Source: Streptomyces sp. NBC_01217 | Lineage (GTDB): Bacteria; Actinomycetota; Actinomycetes; Streptomycetales; Streptomycetaceae | Direction: 5' to 3' | Assembly (NCBI RefSeq): GCF_035994185.1 | Contig: NZ_CP108538.1 | Coordinates: forward strand, 248,001 to 312,000 | Length of the DNA: 64,000 nt | Shown here: in pieces, positions 37,066 to 45,758 of the stretch | Position numbering within the stretch: the first letter of the stretch is position 1 | How the letters are laid out: each line of letters starts with the position of its first letter | Made by a program: the position numbers and the translations under genes | Notes under the pieces: generated by a model | Seen by the model: only the letters and a program-made list of their open reading frames with translations | Databases searched by the model: none | What the model was told of the DNA's origin: nothing

Positions 37066-38955
37066 ATGAGCAGAACCAGTCATCCCGGACCGGGTCGCCG
37101 CAGCCTGCTGCAGGCGGCGCTGGCCGTACCGGCGGCCGGAGCGGCCGCCACGGTGCTGGGCGCGCAGTCCGCACAGGCCGCCACGTCGCAGCCATCGGCA
37201 GCCGGCTCCGGCAGCCACCGCTTCGACACACAGAGCCCGCGCTTCGCACTGGCGGTCCTGCCGGACACCCAGTACCTCTTCGACGCGGACAGCGCGGACC
37301 CGGAGCCGCTGAAGGAGACGTTTCACTACCTGGTGGCCCAGCGCCAGGAGGCGAACATCGCCTTTATGACGCACCTGGGCGATGTCACCGAGCACGGCAG
37401 CGAGGAGGAGATCGGCCTCGCGGCGGACACCTTCCGGACCATCCACGGCAAGGTGCCCTACAGCGTCCTCGCCGGCAACCACGACATCAACTCGGGCACC
37501 GACGACCAGCGCGGTGACACCGCCTATCTCCGGGCGTTCGGGCCGCAGCGGTTCACCTCCATGCCGACCTTCGGCGGCGCATCGCCCGACGGGTACAACA
37601 GCTACCACGTGCTGCGGGCGGCCGGGCGCGAGTGGCTGGTGCTCGCCCTCGACTGGCGCGCCTCCGAGAAGGGGCTGGCCTGGGCGCAGGGCGTCCTCGA
37701 CGCCCACCCGACTCTCCCTGCCATCCTCACCACCCATGACATCGCCTGGGCCGAGGACGACGGCCAGGCGCATCTGTCCGACAACGGACAGCGGCTCTGG
37801 GACCGCATCATCCGCGGCAATGACCAGATCTTCATGGCGCTGGGCGGGCACTACTGGCCTCCGGGGCGCACGGTGCTCACCAACGACGCCGGCAATGATG
37901 TGCATGTTCACATCACCAACTACCAGGACCGCTACTACGGCGGTGCCGGCATGGTCCGCCTCTACTCCTTCGACCTGGTCCGGCAGGTCGTCGATGTCGA
38001 GACATTCTCTCCGTGGTTCCTCGCCCGCGACCCCGAGAAGCGGACACCGTTGGAGGCCGAGACCATCGAACTGACCGGCCCGGTGGACCGGTTCACACTG
38101 GACATCGACTTCTCGGAGCGGTTCGAGGGATTCGCACCGTTGGTTCCTCCGGCGCCGCGTCCGGCCTCCCGGGTGATGCCGCGGGGCACCGTCGCCTACT
38201 GGCGGTTCGACTCCTCCGGTCTGGCGGGTGCCGGCGCCGCCGGTTCCGCGGTGGCCGCGGGCACCGTGGCACGCGACCTGTCGGGGCACGGAAACGACCT
38301 CCGGGTCCAGCTGCTCCACGACAGCGCCTCGAAGGCTCTCACCTGGTCGGGCGACCACCACACCGGGCAGCCGGCCCACGCCAGCCTCCGCTTCGACGGC
38401 GGCAAGTCGCCGGATCGGGGCGCAATCCTCACCACGGCCGGGCAGGCTCCTCTGAACAGCCTGACGTTCACCTCCGGTTTCACCATCGAGACCTTCATCA
38501 AGCTGCCGGAGCCGTTCGAGGGCGACCACGCCTGGATGGGCATCCTCAGCTGGGAGGGCCGTAACGGCGATGCCGGGAAGACCACGGGCTGGTCGACGGA
38601 GGAGCCCACCTGCAGCCTCAATGTCACGCCTGAGCGCTTCCTGCAGTTCGTGCTCTACCCGCACGTCCAGGACGCCGATCCGACGTCGTGGAGCCACGCG
38701 CTGCCCGTGGGGCGCTGGACCCACATCGCGGTCGTCAACAACGGTCGCCGCACGGTGATGTACGTCGACGGGTCGAAGATCGCCCGGAACCCGTCGCAGC
38801 CGGCCACCGGCATCGCAACGCTCGGGAAGCCGTTCGTCATCGGCGGCACCCAGTTCGCCGAGCAGTTCGGCCAGAGCTTCTACGGCTGGATCGGCGACAC
38901 CCGTATCGTCGACCGGGCGCTGACGCCGAAGGACTTCATGGCCCCGTTCGCGTAA
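37066..38955 (+). CDS. Tat-exported metallophosphoesterase with LamG-like C-terminal domain
   Basis: A 629-residue secreted enzyme. A Tat signal (RRSLLQAALAVPAAGAA, ending AQAA) is followed by a calcineurin-like phosphoesterase domain: ALAVLPDTQY, LGDVTEHG, LAGNHDIN and TTHDIAW, supplying the two-metal ligands. After about residue 390 comes a concanavalin/LamG-like domain (VAYWRFDSSG and MYVDGSKIARNP). GGGAG is well placed before ATG 37066. It probably acts on extracellular phosphoesters; the exact substrate is unknown. Tandem hairpins terminate it. Confidence 0.88.
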   Translation: MSRTSHPGPGRRSLLQAALAVPAAGAAATVLGAQSAQAATSQPSAAGSGSHRFDTQSPRFALAVLPDTQYLFDADSADPEPLKETFHYLVAQRQEANIAFMTHLGDVTEHGSEEEIGLAADTFRTIHGKVPYSVLAGNHDINSGTDDQRGDTAYLRAFGPQRFTSMPTFGGASPDGYNSYHVLRAAGREWLVLALDWRASEKGLAWAQGVLDAHPTLPAILTTHDIAWAEDDGQAHLSDNGQRLWDRIIRGNDQIFMALGGHYWPPGRTVLTNDAGNDVHVHITNYQDRYYGGAGMVRLYSFDLVRQVVDVETFSPWFLARDPEKRTPLEAETIELTGPVDRFTLDIDFSERFEGFAPLVPPAPRPASRVMPRGTVAYWRFDSSGLAGAGAAGSAVAAGTVARDLSGHGNDLRVQLLHDSASKALTWSGDHHTGQPAHASLRFDGGKSPDRGAILTTAGQAPLNSLTFTSGFTIETFIKLPEPFEGDHAWMGILSWEGRNGDAGKTTGWSTEEPTCSLNVTPERFLQFVLYPHVQDADPTSWSHALPVGRWTHIAVVNNGRRTVMYVDGSKIARNPSQPATGIATLGKPFVIGGTQFAEQFGQSFYGWIGDTRIVDRALTPKDFMAPFA

Positions 38956-38966
38956 CCGGCTGCGGT

Positions 38967-38986
38967 GGGCGGCCGGATGGCCGCCC
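38967..38986 (+). terminator. Hairpin after the metallophosphoesterase gene
   Basis: gggcggcc, loop ggat, ggccgccc: a perfect 8-bp stem, 11 bases past the stop codon. Confidence 0.65.
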
Positions 38987-38999
38987 GAGTCCGGTGCCC

Positions 39000-39033
39000 G
39001 GCCCGGGAGCGACATCGTTGTCGCTCCCGGGCC
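39000..39033 (+). terminator. Strong 15-bp stem terminator
   Basis: ggcccgggagcgaca (39000-39014), loop tcgt, tgtcgctcccgggcc (39019-39033), perfectly paired. With the preceding hairpin it forms a tandem terminator. Confidence 0.85.
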
Positions 39034-39331
39034 GTGTTGCGTCCTGCGGCCGGTGAGCCGAGGGGTGATGCGAGGGGGCCTTCGGCCGGGGCATCCGACA
39101 GCGGAGAGGGCTCGGCAGCCTGGCCGCGGCCCCACCCGCATTCCGGCAGGCACCGGCGCAGGACGGCGACGACCGGCGCCGACGCCGCCTGCGCGTTGCC
39201 GGCTCCCCTTCCCGCCACCACCCCGTCCACCGGGCGTCGGCCGCACGACGCCGGAACGTCGTGCACGCCGGGGACACTGTCGGCGAGCCCGCTCCCGGCG
39301 GGTGCACGACGAGCAGGGACGACCGAGACCG

Positions 39332-40273
39332 ATGGCCCTACCACGCATGCCGTTCCTGCGCCGGATCGCCTGCCTGGTCCCGATCGCCGTCATCGGCGTC
39401 CTGGTGGCACTGAACTGGCCACTCGTCGCCTCCGGCGGCCGCGGGCTCCTCACCGCCAACCGCTACTGGCTGCTGGCCGCGCTGGCAGTCACCGCGCTGG
39501 GCTGGGTCGCGGTGTCCTTCGCGCGCCAGGGCGCGGTGCTCGAACCGCTCCCCGCCCGGCGGCTGTTCGCCACCCAGTTCGCCTCGGGTGCCGCCAACCA
39601 CCTCCTGCCTGCCGGGCTCGGTGCGGGCGCGGTCAACCTGCGCTTCCTCAGGGGCTGCGGAATCCCGCTGACCCGGTCCTCGGCCGCACTCGCGTTGTAC
39701 CTGCTGGCGGAGGCAGCGGTCCGGCTCGTGCTCCTGCTCACTCTTCTGGCCGCCTTCCCCGACGCGCTCCGGCTGGACGGCCTCCTACCTCAGGCGGCTG
39801 CCCTCCCGCTCGTGTGGGCGGCGGGCGGGCTGCTCTGCACGGCATTGCTCGCGCTCATCGCCATACGCCCGCTGCGCAGGGCCGTCGCTGCCTTTGCGGG
39901 CACCGCGCTGACCGACGCGCGTGCGCTGCATGCCAGGCCCACCCGGGCGCTGGCCCTGTGGGGCGGCTCACTGGCCTTCCCCGTCCTGCAGGCCGCCGGA
40001 CTGGTCGCGGTCGCGCTGGCCCTCGACGTACCCGTACCCGTGATCCATGTCGCGATCGCGTATCTCAGCGCCAGCATCGCGGCCGCCGCCGTCCCGACCC
40101 CCGGCGGCATCGGCTCCGTGGACGCCGCGCTGGTCATCGCACTCGTCGCCGCCGGGGCTTCGGTCACCGCCGCGGGTTCCGTTGTGCTGGGCTACCGCAT
40201 CATCACAGTGTGGCTGCCGCTGATCCCCGGGGCTCTGGTACTCGGCGCCCTGGTGCGCTCGAAGGTGATCTGA
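39332..40273 (+). CDS. Flippase-like integral membrane protein (LPG-synthase TM / UPF0104 family)
   Basis: A 313-residue protein with about eight hydrophobic spans. It fits the lysylphosphatidylglycerol-synthase TM/flippase family: FATQFASGAANHLLPAGLG and AVPTPGGIGSVDAALV are the conserved small-residue motifs. Members move or modify lipid-linked substrates. It is convergent with two polyprenol-phosphate-mannose-dependent glycosyltransferase genes, so a role in polyprenyl-linked glycan traffic is plausible but only inferred. Confidence 0.8.
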   Translation: MALPRMPFLRRIACLVPIAVIGVLVALNWPLVASGGRGLLTANRYWLLAALAVTALGWVAVSFARQGAVLEPLPARRLFATQFASGAANHLLPAGLGAGAVNLRFLRGCGIPLTRSSAALALYLLAEAAVRLVLLLTLLAAFPDALRLDGLLPQAAALPLVWAAGGLLCTALLALIAIRPLRRAVAAFAGTALTDARALHARPTRALALWGGSLAFPVLQAAGLVAVALALDVPVPVIHVAIAYLSASIAAAAVPTPGGIGSVDAALVIALVAAGASVTAAGSVVLGYRIITVWLPLIPGALVLGALVRSKVI

Positions 40274-40334
40274 AGGCCGGTCGTGCGACGGCTGGTCACG
40301 ACCCACGGCAGGCGGAACGGCCGTGAGTGCCCCG

Positions 40335-41525
40335 TCAGCCGGATGGGCGGGGACGCCGAGGACCACGTACGAACCAGGAGCGAGCCGGGGACCGGCCGGC
40401 TCCGCGCACTGTCCCCGGCCCCGGTCCATCCGCGCGGCCGTGCGACGGAAGCCCGGAGGACGCCTGCGGCCACAGCGCCAGCAGCCCCAGGCAGATCCAT
40501 ACGTACGCGCTCCCGCCGAGGAAACCATCCACGCCGGACGGGTCATCACGCCACAGCCACACGACACTGCTGCACAACACCACGTACAGGGCTGCGGCAA
40601 CGGCGCGACGCCCGGTTCGGGCGAGCAACGCAAGGGCTGGCACCGCCCACACCAGGTGATGCACCCAGGTCACCGGGCTGACCAGGCAAGCCGCAAGGCC
40701 GGTGAGCGCCATCGCGGCCTCGTTGTCACCGACCGCGGCCGCCCGGCGCACACGGTACGCCCACAGGACGAGCACCGCTGCCACGGCCAGCACCCACACC
40801 GGGCGGGCCGCGCCCAGCCGGGCCAGCGCGCCCTGGAGCGACTGGTTGGACGCATAGTCCAAGGCGCCGACCCGGTGCGTGTCCCACAGCGCCCGGGTCC
40901 AGAACACCCATGACGCGCGCGGCGCCGCAAGCACACCGATCATGGTCGCTGCCACCGCCGTACCCGTGGCGACGGCAGCAGCCCGGCGGCGGCCGGTGAG
41001 CAGCAGGTATCCGATGAAGATGCCCGGCGTGAGCTTGAACGCCGTCGCCAGGCCGATGCCGACGCCCGCGAAACGCCCGCGCCCGCTGTCCGCGTACACC
41101 AGCGCCATCAGCAGCAGATTGACCTGCCCCAGACTGAAGGTGTCCCGCACCGGCTCCAGCATCACGAAGAGGCACCCGGTCACGACCAACCCACCCCGGC
41201 CCACGGGTAGTTCACGCAGTGGGCCGCGCAACAGCAGCACCGAAGCGGCCGCGTTGAGCAGCACACAGCCCACCACGGCGCCGGTGTCCCCGACCAGGAG
41301 CATCGGCAGCATGCAGACGGCGGCGAAGGGCGGGTAGGTGAAACCGTATGCGGTCCCGGGCAGCACATAGTCGTAGATCCGGCCGTCGTGCCGGATCCAG
41401 TTGTCGACGGCCCCGTAGTAGATGTGCAGGTCGAACCAGCCCCGGTAGTACGGCACCACCACCATGAACAGCACGGCGCCGGCAACCAGGACCACCGTGC
41501 CGAGCAGCTGCCTCGGCCGGGTCAC
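40335..41525 (-). CDS. Glycosyltransferase 87 family membrane mannosyltransferase
   Basis: A 396-residue polytopic GT-C enzyme. The first loop has DLHIYYGAVDNWIRHDGRIYDY, with the early acidic residues typical for GT87, and FTYPPFAAVCMLPML. It uses a polyprenol-phosphate sugar donor, most likely mannose, on the outer face of the membrane. The GTG at 41525 overlaps the stop of the upstream mannosyltransferase (GTGA). The final 45 residues are Gly/Arg/Pro-rich and cytosolic. The frame is open far upstream, but that part is antisense to other genes. Confidence 0.82.
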   Translation of the reverse strand: MTRPRQLLGTVVLVAGAVLFMVVVPYYRGWFDLHIYYGAVDNWIRHDGRIYDYVLPGTAYGFTYPPFAAVCMLPMLLVGDTGAVVGCVLLNAAASVLLLRGPLRELPVGRGGLVVTGCLFVMLEPVRDTFSLGQVNLLLMALVYADSGRGRFAGVGIGLATAFKLTPGIFIGYLLLTGRRRAAAVATGTAVAATMIGVLAAPRASWVFWTRALWDTHRVGALDYASNQSLQGALARLGAARPVWVLAVAAVLVLWAYRVRRAAAVGDNEAAMALTGLAACLVSPVTWVHHLVWAVPALALLARTGRRAVAAALYVVLCSSVVWLWRDDPSGVDGFLGGSAYVWICLGLLALWPQASSGLPSHGRADGPGPGTVRGAGRSPARSWFVRGPRRPRPSG

Positions 41526-42898
41526 GGCAGGTATCCCGGGGTGGCCGCGGCCCGCGGCCGGGACGCTGCCCACCAGGTCAGCGCTGCCCGCCAGGTCAAC
41601 AGGGCCAGCACCGCCAGCCCGCCGCCGCTCACCGCGAGCACCAACTGCCCTGCGTCCGGGGCGAAACCGTCCGGGAGGACCACGAGGGCGAGCACACAAC
41701 TGCCGACAGCGGCCCAGCGGCGCACCCGGCCGCGCGGTGCGGCGGCCGCGATGGGGAACAGCGCCCAGAGCACGTACCAGGGACGGATCGCAGGGCCGAA
41801 CAGGGCGACAGCGGCCAGGCCCAGCCCGAGGGCGTACACCGGGCCAAGACCGTGGCGGCGCCGCCAGAGAAGGAGCAGTACGGCAGCGATCGCGGCGACG
41901 CCGAGGAAACGCCAGGCGGGCACGGCGCCGGTGAGGCGGCCGAGAGTGCCGGTGAGGGACCAGTTGTGGGCGGAGACAGGGGTGCCCAGGGCCGCGACCC
42001 AGCCGTAGCCGGTGCCGGTGGCGGCGGTGGCGGCCACCGTGGTCGCCACCGCGACGGCGAGAGTCGCAAGTCCGGTCCTGACCAGCCTGGCACGCCCCCG
42101 CAGCCGGTACGACCAGATCGACGCGACCGCGAACAGCCCCAGCACGGCAGGCACCTTCACCAGCGCGGCCAGTGTGACCAGCACCGCGGCCGACACCGGC
42201 CACCGCCCGGACGCCGCCACCAGCCCCGCGCCGAGCAGCCCCAGCATCACCGCGTCGTTGTGCGCGCCCGCGACGAGGTGCAGCAGGAGCAGCGGGTTGA
42301 GCGCACCCAGCCAGAGCGCGGCCGACCGGTCGGTGCCGCACCGCCCGGCGAGTACGAGCAGGAAGACGATCATCAGGGCGACGCCGGACAGCGCCACCAG
42401 CCGCATGCCGACGATCCCGAGCGGTACCGCCGCCCTGGCCACCGCCAGGAAGACCGGGCCGTACGGCGTCGGCGTGTGCTGCCAGATCGGCGGCACCTCG
42501 GCGGCCAGCGGCCCGCCGAGCCGGTCGGCACCGTACACGTACACGTCCATGTGCGCGGCGGCCATCGTGCCCTGCACCAGGTAGCTGTACACATCCCGGC
42601 TGAACAGCGGCGGCCCCAGCACCAGCGGCACCGCCCAGATCCCCAGCGTCACCAACAGGAAGCGCTCTCCCGGTGGTTCGGGACCGCGCACCGCCCGCCC
42701 CAGCCACCACCATGCGGCGACCAGCAGCACCAGCCCGAAGTACGTACCGGCCAGCCCCAGTCGCCCGCCGTCCGGCCCGACGACCTGCCGCACCGGCAAC
42801 GCCCCTGCACTCAGCCCGCCCACCGCCACCGCGACCGAGCCCGCGAACCCGAGCCACCGGCAGCGGCGCGGGTCGACGATCACATCCGGTACCGGCAT
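41522..42898 (-). CDS. mptB: MptB-like alpha-1,6-mannosyltransferase
   Basis: A 458-residue polytopic GT-C protein resembling MptB, the polyprenol-phosphate-mannose-dependent alpha-1,6-mannosyltransferase of lipomannan synthesis. Matching blocks are LGPPLFSRDVYSYLVQG, with the early acidic motif, and TPTPYGPVFLAVARA; HNDAVMLGLLGAG follows. Start ATG 42898 gives the usual length. It is coupled to the downstream GT87 gene, so both probably extend one mannan chain. Symbol given by resemblance only. Confidence 0.82.
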   Translation of the reverse strand: MPVPDVIVDPRRCRWLGFAGSVAVAVGGLSAGALPVRQVVGPDGGRLGLAGTYFGLVLLVAAWWWLGRAVRGPEPPGERFLLVTLGIWAVPLVLGPPLFSRDVYSYLVQGTMAAAHMDVYVYGADRLGGPLAAEVPPIWQHTPTPYGPVFLAVARAAVPLGIVGMRLVALSGVALMIVFLLVLAGRCGTDRSAALWLGALNPLLLLHLVAGAHNDAVMLGLLGAGLVAASGRWPVSAAVLVTLAALVKVPAVLGLFAVASIWSYRLRGRARLVRTGLATLAVAVATTVAATAATGTGYGWVAALGTPVSAHNWSLTGTLGRLTGAVPAWRFLGVAAIAAVLLLLWRRRHGLGPVYALGLGLAAVALFGPAIRPWYVLWALFPIAAAAPRGRVRRWAAVGSCVLALVVLPDGFAPDAGQLVLAVSGGGLAVLALLTWRAALTWWAASRPRAAATPGYLP

Positions 42899-43374
42899 GC
42901 GCGCACGATACGGCTGCCCAGGCCACCGGCAGCCGACCGCCAGGCGGACGGAATCCGGACGGCCGGTGAAAACCCCGGCGTCCAAGGCCCCCGACCGGCA
43001 ACGGCACCACCAGGCGGCCCCACCGCGTTTGGAGGTTCAGCCCGCGCCCGGCGCACAGGGCGGCCCGCAGGAACCGGCTCCCCGGTACCGGCCGGACCGA
43101 GCGCAGCTTCCCGCCACCGCCGAGGGCTCGTACGGTGACCGAACCGCATGGACCGGTTGAGTACCCACGGCCAGGGCGGCCGGTCGGCTCTGCTGCCGCG
43201 GGCGGCGCGTCGTGAAGTGTGGGCAGCCGCAACGGCGTCAGGTTGCGGACGGCAGTGCGCCGCCGGGTCCAGCAGCGGGCAAGCCGCGCCCGAGTACAGC
43301 AGCCCCGCGCCCGGCAGCGTTCCCGGCCTCCGTACCCTGGCGCCCACATCGTCTTCTCGCCTCCAGGAGTACGC
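42899..43374. other. Divergent gap between mptB and the desulfurase-like gene
   Basis: 476 bases with no supported gene. An inverted repeat ccgcaac-N8-gttgcgg lies at 43227-43248 and could be an operator. Other open frames here are antisense extensions without family motifs. Confidence 0.4.
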
Positions 43375-44595
43375 ATGACCTTCGATGTCCATGCCGTCCG
43401 TGCCCGGTTCCCCGCCCTGAAAGCCGGCTCCGCCCGGTTCGACGCCCCCGGTGGCACGCAGACACCGCAACCGGTGATCGACGCCATCGCGGACGCACTG
43501 GCCAACCCGCTCGCCAACCGGGGGCTCACCACCGAGGGCGAGCGCAACGCGGAGGCAGTGGTGACCCGTGCCCGTCGCGCGCTGGCCGACCTGCTGGGCG
43601 CCGATCCGCGGGGCATCGTGTTCGGCCGAAGCTCCACCCAGCTCACCTACGATCTGTCCCGCACTCTGGCCAAGAGCTGGGGTCCGGGCGACGAGGTGGT
43701 CGTCAGCCGTCTCGACCACGACTCCAACATCCGCCCCTGGATCCAGGCGGCCGAGGCCATGGGTGCCACACCCCGGTGGGCGGATTTCGATCCGACCACC
43801 GGAGAGCTGACGGCCGATGACATCGCCGCCGTGCTCTCCCCGCGCACCCGCCTGGTCGCCGTCACCGCGGCGTCCAACCTGATCGGTACGCGCCCCGAGA
43901 TTCCCGCCATCGCGGGACTGGTGCACCGGGCAGGGGCCCTGCTGCATGTCGACGCGGTGCACTACGCCTCGCACGCCGCCGTCGACCTGCCCGGCCTCGG
44001 CGCCGACTTCCTGGTCTGCTCGCCGTACAAATTCCTCGGCCCGCATCTGGGCGTGCTGGCGAGCCGTCCCGAGTTGCTGGAGACGCTGCGGCCGGACAAG
44101 CTGCTGCCCTCGACCGACGCGGTTCCCGAGCGCTTCGAACTGGGCACGCTGCCCTACGAACTGCTGGCCGGGGCCTGTGCGGCGGTGGACTTCCTCGCCG
44201 CGCTGGCTCCCGGGGACGGTGGCACCCGGCGGGAACGGCTGCTCGCCGCCTTCGTTGCGATCGAGGCCCATGAGGATGCCCTGCGGGCCCGTATCGAGCA
44301 GGGACTGGCCGATCTCGGAGGCATCACCGTGCACTCCCGGGCCGCCCACCGCACCCCCACCCTGCTACTGACCCTGCCCGGCCGCAGCACCGCCGCCGCC
44401 TCGCAGTACCTGGCGCAGCAGGGCATCGATGCCCCGGCCGGATCCTTCTACGCGCTGGAGGCATCCCGTCGGCTCGGGCTCGGCGACGAAGGCGGACTGC
44501 GGATCGGTCTGGCCCCCTACAACAACGACGAGGACATCGACCGCCTGCTGGAAGCCCTCACCGGCTTCCTCACCACCACACCCGCCATCAACTGA
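43375..44595 (+). CDS. Cysteine-desulfurase-like class-V aminotransferase
   Basis: A 406-residue PLP enzyme of the class-V fold. HVDAVHYASHAAVD supplies the cofactor-binding Asp and His; SPYKFLGPHLGVL contains the Schiff-base Lys (about residue 223). The family pattern GRSSTQLTYDLSRTL is at about 83-97. It belongs to the actinobacterial desulfurase-like subfamily, whose members lack the usual long Cys loop, so sulfur transfer is not certain. CCAGGAG precedes the ATG by five bases. No Fe-S assembly genes are nearby. Confidence 0.85.
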   Translation: MTFDVHAVRARFPALKAGSARFDAPGGTQTPQPVIDAIADALANPLANRGLTTEGERNAEAVVTRARRALADLLGADPRGIVFGRSSTQLTYDLSRTLAKSWGPGDEVVVSRLDHDSNIRPWIQAAEAMGATPRWADFDPTTGELTADDIAAVLSPRTRLVAVTAASNLIGTRPEIPAIAGLVHRAGALLHVDAVHYASHAAVDLPGLGADFLVCSPYKFLGPHLGVLASRPELLETLRPDKLLPSTDAVPERFELGTLPYELLAGACAAVDFLAALAPGDGGTRRERLLAAFVAIEAHEDALRARIEQGLADLGGITVHSRAAHRTPTLLLTLPGRSTAAASQYLAQQGIDAPAGSFYALEASRRLGLGDEGGLRIGLAPYNNDEDIDRLLEALTGFLTTTPAIN

Positions 44596-44727
44596 CCCGA
44601 CACCCCCAGACACCCGAGACAACGGGCCGACCCCGACCAAACCACCACCAGCCAGCTGACTGATCGACCTCAAGGCCACAGCCACTACCTTCGGCCGAAC
44701 TCCCCGGCGGCGACCAGCCGCCCCTGC

Positions 44728-45111
44728 TCATCCCCCGGACCCCTCGGGGCGATAGTGCCCCTCATCGAGCAGTTCCCGCACTCGGGCCTTTTTCCTCTCC
44801 GCCGTTCCCGCCCCGCGTAGTCGGCTGTCCTGCACTGCGCGGGCAACGCGGCCAGGATCCTGACGCTCGGTACGTTCGTCCGCGACGTCATGCGAGTACA
44901 GCAGCGCGGCGGCCGCTGCCCAGTGGCTTGCCACAGCCACCGGTTCCCAGGAATAGCCATCCCAACGCGAGATCAGACGCGGCGCTTCCGGGAAAACATG
45001 CGAACCTCGACGGGGGTGCGAATTAAGCGCATCCAAACGCATACGCCCCTTCATGCGCCGGCGTTCCTGCTCGCGCCTGCTCATCCAGTGCTCAAAAGAC
45101 TCCTCATCCAC
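44728..45111 (-). CDS. DUF6087-like small protein
   Basis: A 127-residue basic protein. The block RRGSHVFPEAPRLISRWDGYSWEP is split by conserved residues seen in Streptomyces DUF6087 proteins (RG-H-PD-PR---W-G--W-P). The start at GTG 45111 is uncertain; a TTG at 45129 or ATG at 45066 are alternatives. DUF6087 genes often sit beside XRE-type regulators, and a regulator fragment does lie just upstream. Confidence 0.65.
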   Translation of the reverse strand: MDEESFEHWMSRREQERRRMKGRMRLDALNSHPRRGSHVFPEAPRLISRWDGYSWEPVAVASHWAAAAALLYSHDVADERTERQDPGRVARAVQDSRLRGAGTAERKKARVRELLDEGHYRPEGSGG

Positions 45112-45284
45112 CCCGCCAGCATGGCGCAACTACCAATCGGAGAGCTACTCGCAGACGAGAGGTCGATCCCGAACGTTTCCATGCTCAGTTCACGCAGGCA
45201 GGCCGTACCTCTCCCCGGCCCGCACAACCGGTGGCGACGATGTCCTCCAGGGTGCCGTCACCTACTCCTGAGGCCGGTCGAAGA

Positions 45285-45445
45285 GGACCGCGACGGCGAG
45301 GAAGCGTCTGGTCGTTGGGGTCGCCGCCTGCCTCTATCCGCAGGGCCTCGACGCACTCGCGTGCGCGGCGCGTGGCCAGTCCGCATACAGGGCCCGGTAG
45401 GCGTCATCGAGGAAGGTCAGCCAGATCAGGGCCACGACCGCCGGG
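45285..45445 (-). pseudogene. Fragment of an MmyB-like ligand-binding domain (XRE regulator)
   Basis: Minus-strand translation gives LIWLTFLDDAYRALYADWP and, after a frame change, RECVEALRIEAGGDPNDQT, which together match the middle of the MmyB-like domain of actinobacterial XRE regulators. A start, the HTH and the C-terminus are missing. The frame change lies in a GCGC-rich stretch near 45370. Confidence 0.5.
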
Positions 45446-45758
45446 AACCAGGCTGCGAGCTGAAATGGGCGGATGCCCGTGCCTTCATGGCGACGTGGTC
45501 GTAGTTCCCATGGGCGAGCTTGTCGGCGGCGGCCATGGTGCCTGTCTGCCGCAGGTTTGGTTCACAGCCGAGCACGTCCTCTGGTCAGGCATGACCGCCG
45601 AGGTATCGAGGCAGCCTCGGATTGTCGCGTTGGCCGGGACACCCCGCAGGCAGTCGGCCGTGATCGCGGTGTTCCGCCGCTGAGCAACGCCGCCCTGCCG
45701 GGGCGTACACCCTGGAGCTCTCCGCTCCGGGGCGTACGTGTCCATGGCGTGCCGGTCG
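45446..45758. other. Unassigned stretch upstream of the regulator fragment
   Basis: 313 bases without a supported gene. A short minus-strand frame holding LAHGNYDHVAMKARA may belong to the same decayed regulator. Confidence 0.35.

Larger units (their letters stand above)
38956..39331. other. Gap holding the tandem terminators, otherwise unassigned
   Basis: Beyond the two hairpins no supported gene is seen before the membrane protein gene at 39332. An in-frame upstream extension of that gene exists from 39053 but is low-complexity Arg/Pro-rich sequence. Confidence 0.4.

Noticed and set aside
41526..43646. Upstream in-frame extension of the GT87 gene by 700 codons
   Set aside because: This part lies antisense or out of frame to mptB and the desulfurase gene. 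A normal GT87 starts at the GTG at 41525, which overlaps the mptB stop.
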